Shown piece after piece: positions 1 through 8,530 of a stretch of DNA of 37,010 nt (its first letter is position 1; each line of letters opens with the position of its first letter). The position numbers and the translations under genes are program-made. Location of the stretch: positions 1-37,010 of the forward strand of contig DEUM01000068.1 in the NCBI GenBank assembly GCA_002362575.1, written 5' to 3'. The notes beneath the pieces were generated by a model. The model saw only the letters and a list, made by a program, of their open reading frames with translations. It did no database searches and was not told the DNA's origin. Source of the stretch: Lachnoclostridium sp. UBA3262. Lineage in GTDB: Bacteria; Bacillota; Clostridia; Lachnospirales; Lachnospiraceae.

Positions 1-93
1 AAAGGTTTTCCCTCTTGGTATTATTAGAACATATGCTTTTTTGTATTTTTAATGTCTATGTCAGAATCGTTTCTGGCAGTTTGGAGGTATGTC

Positions 94-1728
94 ATGAAAA
101 AAAGTATAAAAATTATTTTACTAACGCTGTTTCTATTTACTGTGTGCAGTATGGTCCGTGGAGAGAATGTGAAAGCGGCGAGTCCATACATGATAAAAAT
201 TAACAAACAGCAGAATGTCGTAACAGTTTATAAGTACAAAGGTGGGAAATATAAAGCACATAAGGCATTTGTCTGTTCGGTCGGTTACGCTACGCCAACA
301 GGTACATTCCATTTGCAGGAGAAAATCCGTTGGCATGTATTAGACGGTCCGAGTTATGGGCAGTATTGTACCCGTATTTTTAAAGGATATCTATTCCATT
401 CGGTATGGTATTACCAGCAGACAAAAAACAGTCAGTCCTATATCCAGTACAATAAGCTTGGGACGACGGCTTCGCATGGATGTGTCCGCCTTACGGTTGG
501 GGATGCAAAGTGGATATATGATAATTGTCCGACGGGAACGACGGTTGTTATCTATAATTCGAAGAAGCCGGGTCCGCTGGGAAAACCAACGGCGATTAAG
601 GTAAGAGGGTATTCGGGATGGGACCCGACAGATCCGGATCCGGCAAATCCGTACAGGGACAAGAAGCCGACCATCAAAGGTGTAAAAAGCAAGAATGTTC
701 CGTATGCTTCCAAGTTCAATATAAAAAAAGGTGTCAAGGTTAAAAATTCAACCGGGTTTGACGCCAAAAAACTGTTAAAAACAAAAATTCAGTATAAGGC
801 AAATGCAAAAGCGAAATATAAGAAGGTAAAGAAGGTTAATACAAAGAAGCCGGGAAAATATAAAGTAACCTACAGTGTGAAAGACGAGATAGGGCGGAAG
901 GCAAAGGTAACAGCAGTTTATAAGGTGCTGACTAAGGTAGAGGTAAGCTCTATTACATTGAACCATAAGTCGAAAAAGCTGTATCTTGGAGGAAGCGCTT
1001 CTGCGGCGAAATTTACACTGAAGGTCAAAAAAATAAAGCCAAAGAAGGCGACATACCGGAAAGTAAAATATGTTTCATCAAATACAAAGGTAGCGACCGT
1101 TACATCAAAGGGCGTTGTCAAGGCAAAGGGAGCCGGAACAGCTGTGATATCAGTCTGTGCAACGGATGGCTCTGGTACAGTGAACTCCTGTAAGGTAACA
1201 GTCATTCAGTATGCAACGGGCGTACAGATTACGGCTGCAAGCAGGACGCTGAATGTAGGAAATGAAATGCAGCTTCATGCGAAGGTATTACCGACCACGG
1301 TTTCAAACCGCAGTCTGGCTTATACTTCCAGCAACACAGCGGTTGCCACAGTCAGCAGCTCAGGCAGGGTAAAAGCTCTGAAGGCAGGAACGGTTACGAT
1401 TACAGCAAAGACAAAGGATGGAAGTAACCGTGTTGCAACCTACACCATTACGGTAGCTTATATTTATACAAAGACAACTACAACCGTGGAGGCAAAGAAC
1501 GTACTGTTGGGGACCACATGGGAAAATATTACAGCAGATGTCTTACCGTCAACGGTTACAGTGGCAGATGCGTTTGGTCATACAGTACAGGCGGCTGTGA
1601 AGTGGGACGCTAAGACGCCTTATGATGGTGACACCGCAGGAAGTTATGAGGTAACAGGAACGGTTACGCTGCCGTCCGGCTGGATAGGAACGGTTCCGGC
1701 ATTGAAGACGTCCGTGACTGTCGGATAA
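94..1728 (+). CDS. Secreted L,D-transpeptidase (YkuD) with bacterial Ig-like repeats
   Basis: About 544 residues. The start at 94 is preferred over the longer frame from 52 because GGAGG lies at 83-87, six bases upstream, and it begins a clean signal peptide (MKKS, then a hydrophobic stretch to about residue 18). Residues ~30-155 form a YkuD domain with the active-site motif SHGCVR and catalytic Cys near residue 130. This family cross-links peptidoglycan stems (3-3 links) or attaches proteins to them. After a Lys-rich linker come two Big_2-type Ig-like domains (each with a SSNT-VATV strand motif) and a C-terminal Big_4-like module with DGDTAGSYEVTG. No LPXTG or membrane anchor is visible at the C-terminus, so retention outside the cell would be non-covalent or through the basic linker. 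Its leader and catalytic domain mark it as an extracellular wall enzyme. leuS follows after 41 bases; co-transcription is possible but functionally unexplained. Confidence 0.9.
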   Translation: MKKSIKIILLTLFLFTVCSMVRGENVKAASPYMIKINKQQNVVTVYKYKGGKYKAHKAFVCSVGYATPTGTFHLQEKIRWHVLDGPSYGQYCTRIFKGYLFHSVWYYQQTKNSQSYIQYNKLGTTASHGCVRLTVGDAKWIYDNCPTGTTVVIYNSKKPGPLGKPTAIKVRGYSGWDPTDPDPANPYRDKKPTIKGVKSKNVPYASKFNIKKGVKVKNSTGFDAKKLLKTKIQYKANAKAKYKKVKKVNTKKPGKYKVTYSVKDEIGRKAKVTAVYKVLTKVEVSSITLNHKSKKLYLGGSASAAKFTLKVKKIKPKKATYRKVKYVSSNTKVATVTSKGVVKAKGAGTAVISVCATDGSGTVNSCKVTVIQYATGVQITAASRTLNVGNEMQLHAKVLPTTVSNRSLAYTSSNTAVATVSSSGRVKALKAGTVTITAKTKDGSNRVATYTITVAYIYTKTTTTVEAKNVLLGTTWENITADVLPSTVTVADAFGHTVQAAVKWDAKTPYDGDTAGSYEVTGTVTLPSGWIGTVPALKTSVTVG

Positions 1729-1769
1729 GAATAATGCTTTCGCTTACGCGGGGGAATGGAGGAAGAGAA

Positions 1770-4178
1770 ATGAGTCAAAGTTACAATCCAAAGGAGATTG
1801 AAAAAAAGTGGCAGAAGGTATGGGAGGAGGAGAAGGCATTTCAGGCAACGGATGATTTTACAAAGCCAAAGTATTATGCACTGGTTGAGTTTCCATATCC
1901 ATCCGGACAGGGACTGCATGTAGGGCATCCGCGTCCGTATACGGCACTTGACATCGTAGCGAGAAAGAGAAGGATGCAGGGGTATAATGTACTTTATCCG
2001 ATGGGCTGGGATGCGTTTGGTCTTCCTACCGAGAATTATGCGATTCAAAATAAAATTCATCCGAAGGTGGTAACGGAAAACAACGTAGCACATTTTAAAG
2101 GACAGCTGCAGGCATTAGGATATTCATTTGACTGGGACAGAGAGGTAAATACGACAGATCCGGACTATTACAAATGGACACAATGGATTTTCCTGAAGCT
2201 TTTTAAAGCGGGGCTTGCTTATAAATCAGAAATGCCGATTAACTGGTGTACGTCCTGTAAGTGCGGTCTTGCCAATGAGGAGGTTGTCAACGGCGTCTGC
2301 GAGCGCTGCGGAAGCACTGTAGTCCGCAAGGTAAAGAGCCAGTGGATGTTAAAAATTACCGAGTATGCGGATAAACTGATTGATGATCTGGAGGGGCTTG
2401 ACTATATTGAGCGTGTCAAAGTATCGCAGAAAAACTGGATTGGACGTTCGAATGGTGCAGAAGTAGATTTCCAGCTAAAGGGCAAAGAGGAAAAGCTGAA
2501 AATTTATACAACGAGACCGGACACTTTGTTTGGCGCAACGTATATGGTTGTATCACCGGAACACCCATATCTGGATAAATATAAAGAAGAAATAAAAAAC
2601 TGGGATGCCGTTTTAGAGTACCGCGAGCAGGCGGCGAAGAAATCGGATTTTGAGCGTACAGAGCTGGTAAAGGATAAGACTGGTGTAGCGATTGACGGGC
2701 TGAGTGCAGTCAATCCGGTAAACGGTGAAGAAATTCCAATCTGGGTTTCCGATTATGTATTGATGAGTTATGGAACCGGTGCGATTATGGCAGTGCCGGC
2801 CCACGATACCCGCGACTGGGAATTTGCAAAGAAATTTGACCTGCCGATTATAGAAGTAATCAAGGGGGGAAATGTGGAAGAAGAAGCGTTTACTGATGTG
2901 GCAACGGGAACGCTCGTAAATTCCGGTTTCCTTACCGGAATGTCAGTGGAGGAAGCAAAGAAGGCCATGATAGAATGGCTGACAGAAAAAGGTGTTGGAA
3001 CAGCAAAGAAGAACTTTAAGCTGCGTGACTGGGTATTTTCAAGACAGCGCTACTGGGGCGAGCCGATTCCGATTGTAAAGTGCGAAAAGTGTGGTTATGT
3101 TCCGGTACCAGAGGAGGAACTTCCTCTTGAACTGCCGGAAGTAGATAATTATATGCCGACGGATAATGGAGAGTCTCCAATTGCAAATATCCGCTCATGG
3201 GTAGAGACGACATGTCCTTGTTGCGGCGGAAAGGCGGAAAGAGAGACTGACACGATGCCTCAGTGGGCAGGTTCGTCGTGGTACTTCTTGCGCTATATTG
3301 ATCCAAAGAATAAAGAGGCACTGGCAGGCAGGGAAGCAATGAAGTATTGGCTTCCGGTTGACTGGTATAATGGTGGTATGGAGCATACTACACTGCATCT
3401 TCTGTACTCCCGTTTCTGGCATAAGTTCCTGTACGATGAGGGGGTTGTGCCGACAAAGGAGCCATATAAGAAAAGAACTTCCCATGGAATGATTCTCGGT
3501 GAAAATGGGGAGAAGATGAGTAAGTCGAGGGGAAATGTCATCAATCCGGATGACATTGTAAGAGATTATGGCGCTGACACACTGAGAACCTATGAGATGT
3601 TTATCGGTGCATTTGATGCAGCGGCAGCGTGGTCCGACGACGGTGTCAAGGGCTGCCGCCGTTTTCTGGAGCGTGTATGGAAATTACAGGATATGGTAAC
3701 TGGTGATACCGGGTATTCAAAAGAACTGGAAATAAAAATGCACCAGACAATCAAAAAGGTCAGCAATGACTTTGAGACACTAAAGTATAATACTGCTATC
3801 GCTGCGATGATGGCGTTAATCAACGAAATGTACAAGATTGGTAAGGTAACCAGAGATGAGTTCAAAACCTTACTGGTTCTTTTAAATCCGGTAGCGCCTC
3901 ATATTACCGAAGAACTGTGGAACAAAATGGGATATGAGGGACGGCTGTACCAGACTTCATGGCCGGAGTATGACGAGGCAAAGACAGTTGAGAAGGTGCA
4001 GGAAATCGGTGTACAGATTAACGGTAAGGTCCGTGCCACGGTGGCATTGGCGATTGACGCCGATAAAGAAGAAGCGCTTGCCGCCGGGAAAGAGGCGGTT
4101 GCGGACAAACTGCAGGATAAGAGTATCGTTAAGGAAATCTATGTTCCGGGACGTATTATTAACATTGTAGTAAAATAA
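1770..4178 (+). CDS. leuS: Leucine--tRNA ligase
   Basis: Cytoplasmic class I aminoacyl-tRNA synthetase charging tRNA-Leu; 802 residues, normal for bacterial LeuRS. The HIGH-type signature appears as HVGH near residue 50, and KMSKS near 581-585 follows GENGE. Two Cys pairs near residues 160-185 (CTSCKC and CERCG) and later CEKCG and CPCCGG are the zinc-binding inserts seen in LeuRS. The CP1 editing domain lies between the two halves (MVVSPEHP and AVPAHDTRD segments), and the C-terminal anticodon-binding domain ends in YVPGRIINIVVK. The start at 1770 has GGAGG at 1758-1762; the upstream in-frame ATG at 1734 has no such site. I see no T-box leader in the 41 bases before it, so regulation, if any, would come from further upstream. 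Confidence 0.97.
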   Translation: MSQSYNPKEIEKKWQKVWEEEKAFQATDDFTKPKYYALVEFPYPSGQGLHVGHPRPYTALDIVARKRRMQGYNVLYPMGWDAFGLPTENYAIQNKIHPKVVTENNVAHFKGQLQALGYSFDWDREVNTTDPDYYKWTQWIFLKLFKAGLAYKSEMPINWCTSCKCGLANEEVVNGVCERCGSTVVRKVKSQWMLKITEYADKLIDDLEGLDYIERVKVSQKNWIGRSNGAEVDFQLKGKEEKLKIYTTRPDTLFGATYMVVSPEHPYLDKYKEEIKNWDAVLEYREQAAKKSDFERTELVKDKTGVAIDGLSAVNPVNGEEIPIWVSDYVLMSYGTGAIMAVPAHDTRDWEFAKKFDLPIIEVIKGGNVEEEAFTDVATGTLVNSGFLTGMSVEEAKKAMIEWLTEKGVGTAKKNFKLRDWVFSRQRYWGEPIPIVKCEKCGYVPVPEEELPLELPEVDNYMPTDNGESPIANIRSWVETTCPCCGGKAERETDTMPQWAGSSWYFLRYIDPKNKEALAGREAMKYWLPVDWYNGGMEHTTLHLLYSRFWHKFLYDEGVVPTKEPYKKRTSHGMILGENGEKMSKSRGNVINPDDIVRDYGADTLRTYEMFIGAFDAAAAWSDDGVKGCRRFLERVWKLQDMVTGDTGYSKELEIKMHQTIKKVSNDFETLKYNTAIAAMMALINEMYKIGKVTRDEFKTLLVLLNPVAPHITEELWNKMGYEGRLYQTSWPEYDEAKTVEKVQEIGVQINGKVRATVALAIDADKEEALAAGKEAVADKLQDKSIVKEIYVPGRIINIVVK

Positions 4179-4214
4179 GCCGATTATTTCGCATGAAAAT
4201 ATGGAGGGTAACAA

Positions 4215-6443
4215 GTGAAAGTAAGTGTTATAATTCCTTTTCACAATGAGGAAAGATATATTGAGGATTGTCTGGAAAGTCTGGCTGAGCAGACGGTACA
4301 GGATTTTGAAGCGATTGTAATATGTGACCATTGCGAAAAAGAAATCGTTGCAAGGTTAAGAGAGAAAAAGGTAACTTTTCCGATGACGGTCTTAGAGCTT
4401 GATGACGGAGAAGGCGTGGCGGCTGCCCGCAATATGGGTATCCGGAACAGTCAGGGAGAATATCTGCTGTTTCTGGACAGTGACGATTATTTGGAAGTGT
4501 ATGCCTTGGAGAGTATGATTGAACGGTCTGAGGGGCAGGATATCGTTTATGGAAGACGAAGAAGAACATGGTATGGAAGGACAGTTTACTATGACAATGG
4601 GCAGCAGCTGGATGAACAGAATTCTGCAGCTTCGGATACGGAAGATGCAGAAGATGCTGAGGATAGCGGAATGCCTGAAATTATGGAAAACGATGCCGAG
4701 TGGATTCGTGTATTCTGCCATATGGTAAAAAGTAATTTTACCTTCTCTGGACTGACAGCGCTCGGAATTCTGATACGCAGAGAGTACGTGATAGAAAATG
4801 AATTTTTCTTCGAGGAGGATTATAAGTATTTTACGGATCTGCCATATGTCGTGAGGATTATGTGCAATACAGATAAAATGATAGAAGTGCGTAAAGTTCT
4901 ATATCTTAAGAGAAAACATAATGATCCAATCAATATGCCTTCCCTAAGCCAGATTAGCGATGAGAAAACAAAGCTGTTAGAAGCAATTAGAGCTTATCTG
5001 GATATTAAGGAAATGGTAAAGCCTCATGAGGAGCGTGCCGAGAAAGCAATAGATTGCAAATTTATTAAGTATTATGTCCGGAAGATTGCTCCATTTTATA
5101 TTACTGCTTCAAATGAGGATTCGCAGGAGGTCTATAAAGAGGCTGCCAAGTGCCTGCCACTTATTACTAAGGGGGCAAAGAAAAAGGCAATGCATTACTC
5201 CAGACGGCTAATCCGCTGTTCTATGAAGAAGGGAACGGAGAGAATTGCAAAGAAAGTACGGAGACATAGTTCCCTGCAGACATTAAGGAGAGTGCTCACA
5301 AGCCGTGCAGCCTGCAAAAAATATTTGTATCGGAAAGTATTTACGAAAATGAAGCTGGAAGAAAATATGGTTATTTTTGAGAGCTTTTTTGGACGAAACT
5401 ATTCGGACAGCCCCCGGTATATATTTGAATACCTGAACGAGCATTATCCGGGGAAATATAAATATATATGGATTTTAAATAAGAAGGAAAAGCTTCCATA
5501 TCCGGCAAAACGTATCAAACGATTTACCTTCCGCTATTTCTATTATATGGGTAAGGCAAAATATTTTGTGCTGAACGGAAGGCAGCCGCGTTATTTTATC
5601 AAGAGAGAGGGCAGTGTATTTCTTGAGACGTGGCATGGAACGCCGTTAAAGAAGCTTGTATTTGATATGGATGAGGTAACAAGTGCCGCACCCCTATATA
5701 AAAAGCATGTATATATCCAGTCGCGTTCATGGGATTATCTGGTGGCGCCGAACAAATTCTGTTCCGAGACGTTCCGCCGCTGCTTTATGTATGACGGTAA
5801 TATGCTGGAGACTGGATATCCGAGAAATGATATCCTGCATTTAGAGGACAAGTCTGCTCTGAGTGCAGAGATTAAAGGAGAGCTGGGAATTCCGGAGGGC
5901 AAGAAGGTTATTCTCTATGCACCGACATGGAGGGATGATGAGTTTTACGGCTCCGGTCAGTATAAGTTTACACTGAAACTGGATTTAGAGAAAATGCAGA
6001 AGGAACTGGGCGATGAGTATGTCGTACTTCTCAGAACCCACTACTTTATTGTGGACAGTCTGGATTTGACATCGTTTGACGGCTTTGCTTTCAATGCCAG
6101 CAAGTACGATGATATTGCAAGATTGTATTTGATTTCGGATATATTGATAACCGATTATTCTTCGGTATTTTTCGACTATGCAAACTTAAAGCGCCCGATG
6201 CTTTTCTTTACTTATGATTTGGAGAAATATCGTGGTGTGCTTCGCGGATTCTACATTGATGTCGAGGAAGAACTTCCGGGACCTATGCTGTTTACGACAG
6301 AGGAGATTATTGATGCCATTAAGAATCTGCCTCAGATAGAAGCAGATTATAAAGAGAAATATGATGTATTTTATGAGAAATACTGCGGCTGGGAGGACGG
6401 TAATTCCAGTAAAAAGATTGTAGAAGCAGTATTCGGGAAATAA
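4215..6443 (+). CDS. Two-domain GT2 glycosyltransferase / CDP-glycerol glycerophosphotransferase (array copy 1)
   Basis: 742 residues from a GTG start with GGAGGG seven bases upstream. Residues ~1-230 are a GT-A family 2 glycosyltransferase: SVIIPFHNEERYI at the N-terminus, RNMGI, and the nucleotide-sugar/metal motif FLDSDDY. Residues ~370-742 match the TagB/TagF CDP-glycerol glycerophosphotransferase family: ESFFG, SDSPRYI, TWHGTPLKKL (His near 474), GYPRNDIL, YAPTWRDDEF, LLRTHYF and TDYSSVFFDYANLKRP. In that family the two His-bearing motifs hold catalytic residues that move glycerol-phosphate from CDP-glycerol. No signal peptide or membrane helix is seen, so it should act at the inner membrane face. 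An acidic insert rich in E, D and A (about residues 135-155) is absent from its neighbours. It begins 36 bases after leuS and 17 bases before copy 2. The acceptor and exact polymer are unknown. Confidence 0.9.
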   Translation: MKVSVIIPFHNEERYIEDCLESLAEQTVQDFEAIVICDHCEKEIVARLREKKVTFPMTVLELDDGEGVAAARNMGIRNSQGEYLLFLDSDDYLEVYALESMIERSEGQDIVYGRRRRTWYGRTVYYDNGQQLDEQNSAASDTEDAEDAEDSGMPEIMENDAEWIRVFCHMVKSNFTFSGLTALGILIRREYVIENEFFFEEDYKYFTDLPYVVRIMCNTDKMIEVRKVLYLKRKHNDPINMPSLSQISDEKTKLLEAIRAYLDIKEMVKPHEERAEKAIDCKFIKYYVRKIAPFYITASNEDSQEVYKEAAKCLPLITKGAKKKAMHYSRRLIRCSMKKGTERIAKKVRRHSSLQTLRRVLTSRAACKKYLYRKVFTKMKLEENMVIFESFFGRNYSDSPRYIFEYLNEHYPGKYKYIWILNKKEKLPYPAKRIKRFTFRYFYYMGKAKYFVLNGRQPRYFIKREGSVFLETWHGTPLKKLVFDMDEVTSAAPLYKKHVYIQSRSWDYLVAPNKFCSETFRRCFMYDGNMLETGYPRNDILHLEDKSALSAEIKGELGIPEGKKVILYAPTWRDDEFYGSGQYKFTLKLDLEKMQKELGDEYVVLLRTHYFIVDSLDLTSFDGFAFNASKYDDIARLYLISDILITDYSSVFFDYANLKRPMLFFTYDLEKYRGVLRGFYIDVEEELPGPMLFTTEEIIDAIKNLPQIEADYKEKYDVFYEKYCGWEDGNSSKKIVEAVFGK

Positions 6444-6460
6444 GAAATGGAGGCTGTCGA

Positions 6461-8527
6461 TTGAAGGCCAGTATTATCATACCAGTTCATAATGAGTGGA
6501 ATTATTTTCAAGAATGTCTGAATGGTCTGCAGCAGCAGACGATTCAGGATTTTGAAGTTATCGTGGTTTGTGATGGCTGTGATATTGACTATGCCAAAGA
6601 AATATGGGAAAGAGCAGGTGTGCGTTCTGTTCGAGTACGGTTTCTTGAGGGCGGGACAGGTGTCGCTGCAGCAAGGAATCAGGGAATGGCTGTGGCAGAA
6701 GGAGAGTTTTTATTATTCCATGATTGCGATGATTATATAGAGAAGGAAGCATTAGAGCTTCTTTTAGCAGAATCAGAGAATGTAGATGTGGTTGTAGGAA
6801 CGAAAAAATATACGTGGTATGGAGCATCTGTTCTGGTGGAATCGGATTCCAAGCTATTGCAATTGAATCAGAAACTGCAGCATGAGAGAAATACGATAGA
6901 AGATATCTCTGTCTTAGGCATGCTGATTCGCAGACAGTATGCAGAGAGAGAGGAGCTGCAGTTTGACGAAAGTTTTTTGTATGGTTCAGATTTACCTTTT
7001 GTAGCGTCTTTGATGGGGAGAACTGACAGGGTAGAAAGTTCTCCTAAAGCTGTTTACTGGAAGCGGGAGCATAATGATACGATTAACCATCCCTCCTTAT
7101 TTCAGCGTACAGACAGAGCCACCCGGTGCAGAGAAATATTGAGAGCATATCTTGCGGCAGAGGAACAATGGGACACTCCTGTATTAAGGGAAAAACTTCA
7201 GGTTTTTTATAAGAAGGTGGTAGAGCCATTTTATCTTTCTCCGGAATCCGAAGGAAAAGAAGAAATTTTTTCTCTGGCAGTGCAGTGCCGCATGGAGAGG
7301 GAGACGGCAGATTTGCGCAGGAAGGGAAAGAGTCTTAGAAGAAGGAAACGGCTGAAAAGATTGGTTTCCCTGATGACTAGCCGTACAGAGATGAAGTTTT
7401 TCCTGTATCGAAAAATATTTTTAAAAATGAAGGTAAAAAAAGATTGGATTGTCTATGAAAGCTTTTTTGGGAAAAGTTATTCGGATAGTCCAAGATATAT
7501 ATATGAATATCTGGCACAGCATTTTCCCAAAGAATACAAACACGTCTGGGTAATGAAACAGAAAAAGAAGCTGCCCTATGGAGGAACAGAAGTCAAACGT
7601 CATTCTTTAAGATTTCTGTATTACATGGCAAGGGCAGGCTATTTTGTTTTTAATGGCAGACAGCCTTTATATATTCAGAAAAGAGAGGGAACGGTTTTCT
7701 TAGAAACATGGCACGGTACACCGTTGAAGAAACTGGTATTTGATATGAATGAGGTAACGATGGCAAACCCTTTATATAAGGCGGATGTATACCGTCAGAG
7801 CAGGGATTGGGATTATTTGATTGCCCCGAACCAGTTCAGTGCTGATATTTTTGCCCGCTGCTTTATGTTTGAAAATACGATGCTGCATACCGGCTATCCA
7901 AGAAATGATATCTTGCATAGCGGACAGGGAGCAGAGCGGATAGAGGAAATTAAGTCAGAGCTGGGGATTCCCCGGAATAAAAAAGTAATTTTGTATGCGC
8001 CTACGTGGCGGGATAACGAGTTTCACAAATCTGGCGGTTGGAAATTTAGCCTGAAATTGGATTTAGAGAAAATGCAGCAGGCGCTGGATGAGGAATATGT
8101 GATTCTTCTCCGTACTCACTATTTTGTAGTAGATGGGCTGGATTTGGCACCATTTCGCGGATTTGCTTATGATGTAAGCAAATATGATGATATTGCAAGA
8201 CTGTATCTGATTTCGGATATACTGATTACTGATTATTCCTCGGTATTCTTTGATTATGCAAACTTAAAACGTCCGATGCTGTTTTTTGCTTATGATATAG
8301 AAAAGTACAGAGATGTACTCCGTGGTTTTTATATTGATATGGAGAAAGAGCTTCCCGGACCGATTGTTCATACGACGGAAGAAGTTATTACTAAAGTTCA
8401 AAATCTTTCAGATGTCATAGGGCAATATCAGGAAAAGTATAATGTCTTTTATGAAAAATATTGCAACTGGGAGGATGGGGATTCGACGGAAAGAGTAGTA
8501 CAGGCTGTATTTAAAAGAAAGGCGTAG
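6461..8527 (+). CDS. Two-domain GT2 glycosyltransferase / CDP-glycerol glycerophosphotransferase (array copy 2)
   Basis: 688 residues. The start is TTG at 6461, with GGAGG at 6449-6453 seven bases upstream. Domain order is as in copy 1. The N-terminal GT2 domain shows ASIIIPVHNEW, ARNQG and, in place of DSDD, the variant FHDCDDY. It ends in REHNDTINHPSL, a signature shared by all the two-domain copies. The C-terminal glycerophosphotransferase domain shows SFFGKSYSDSPRYI, TWHGTPLKKL (His near 418), GYPRNDIL, YAPTWRDNEF, LLRTHYF and ITDYSSVFFDYANLKRP. The C-terminal half is very close to copy 1, including the stretch around YDDIARLYLISDI, so these two look like the most recent duplication in the array. 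It is shorter than copy 1 because it lacks the acidic insert. Only 3 bases separate its stop from copy 3. Confidence 0.9.
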   Translation: MKASIIIPVHNEWNYFQECLNGLQQQTIQDFEVIVVCDGCDIDYAKEIWERAGVRSVRVRFLEGGTGVAAARNQGMAVAEGEFLLFHDCDDYIEKEALELLLAESENVDVVVGTKKYTWYGASVLVESDSKLLQLNQKLQHERNTIEDISVLGMLIRRQYAEREELQFDESFLYGSDLPFVASLMGRTDRVESSPKAVYWKREHNDTINHPSLFQRTDRATRCREILRAYLAAEEQWDTPVLREKLQVFYKKVVEPFYLSPESEGKEEIFSLAVQCRMERETADLRRKGKSLRRRKRLKRLVSLMTSRTEMKFFLYRKIFLKMKVKKDWIVYESFFGKSYSDSPRYIYEYLAQHFPKEYKHVWVMKQKKKLPYGGTEVKRHSLRFLYYMARAGYFVFNGRQPLYIQKREGTVFLETWHGTPLKKLVFDMNEVTMANPLYKADVYRQSRDWDYLIAPNQFSADIFARCFMFENTMLHTGYPRNDILHSGQGAERIEEIKSELGIPRNKKVILYAPTWRDNEFHKSGGWKFSLKLDLEKMQQALDEEYVILLRTHYFVVDGLDLAPFRGFAYDVSKYDDIARLYLISDILITDYSSVFFDYANLKRPMLFFAYDIEKYRDVLRGFYIDMEKELPGPIVHTTEEVITKVQNLSDVIGQYQEKYNVFYEKYCNWEDGDSTERVVQAVFKRKA

Positions 8528-8530
8528 GTT

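Noticed and set aside
1729..1769. T-box leader upstream of leuS
   Set aside because: The gap is only 41 bases and has neither the T-box consensus nor a terminator/antiterminator pair.
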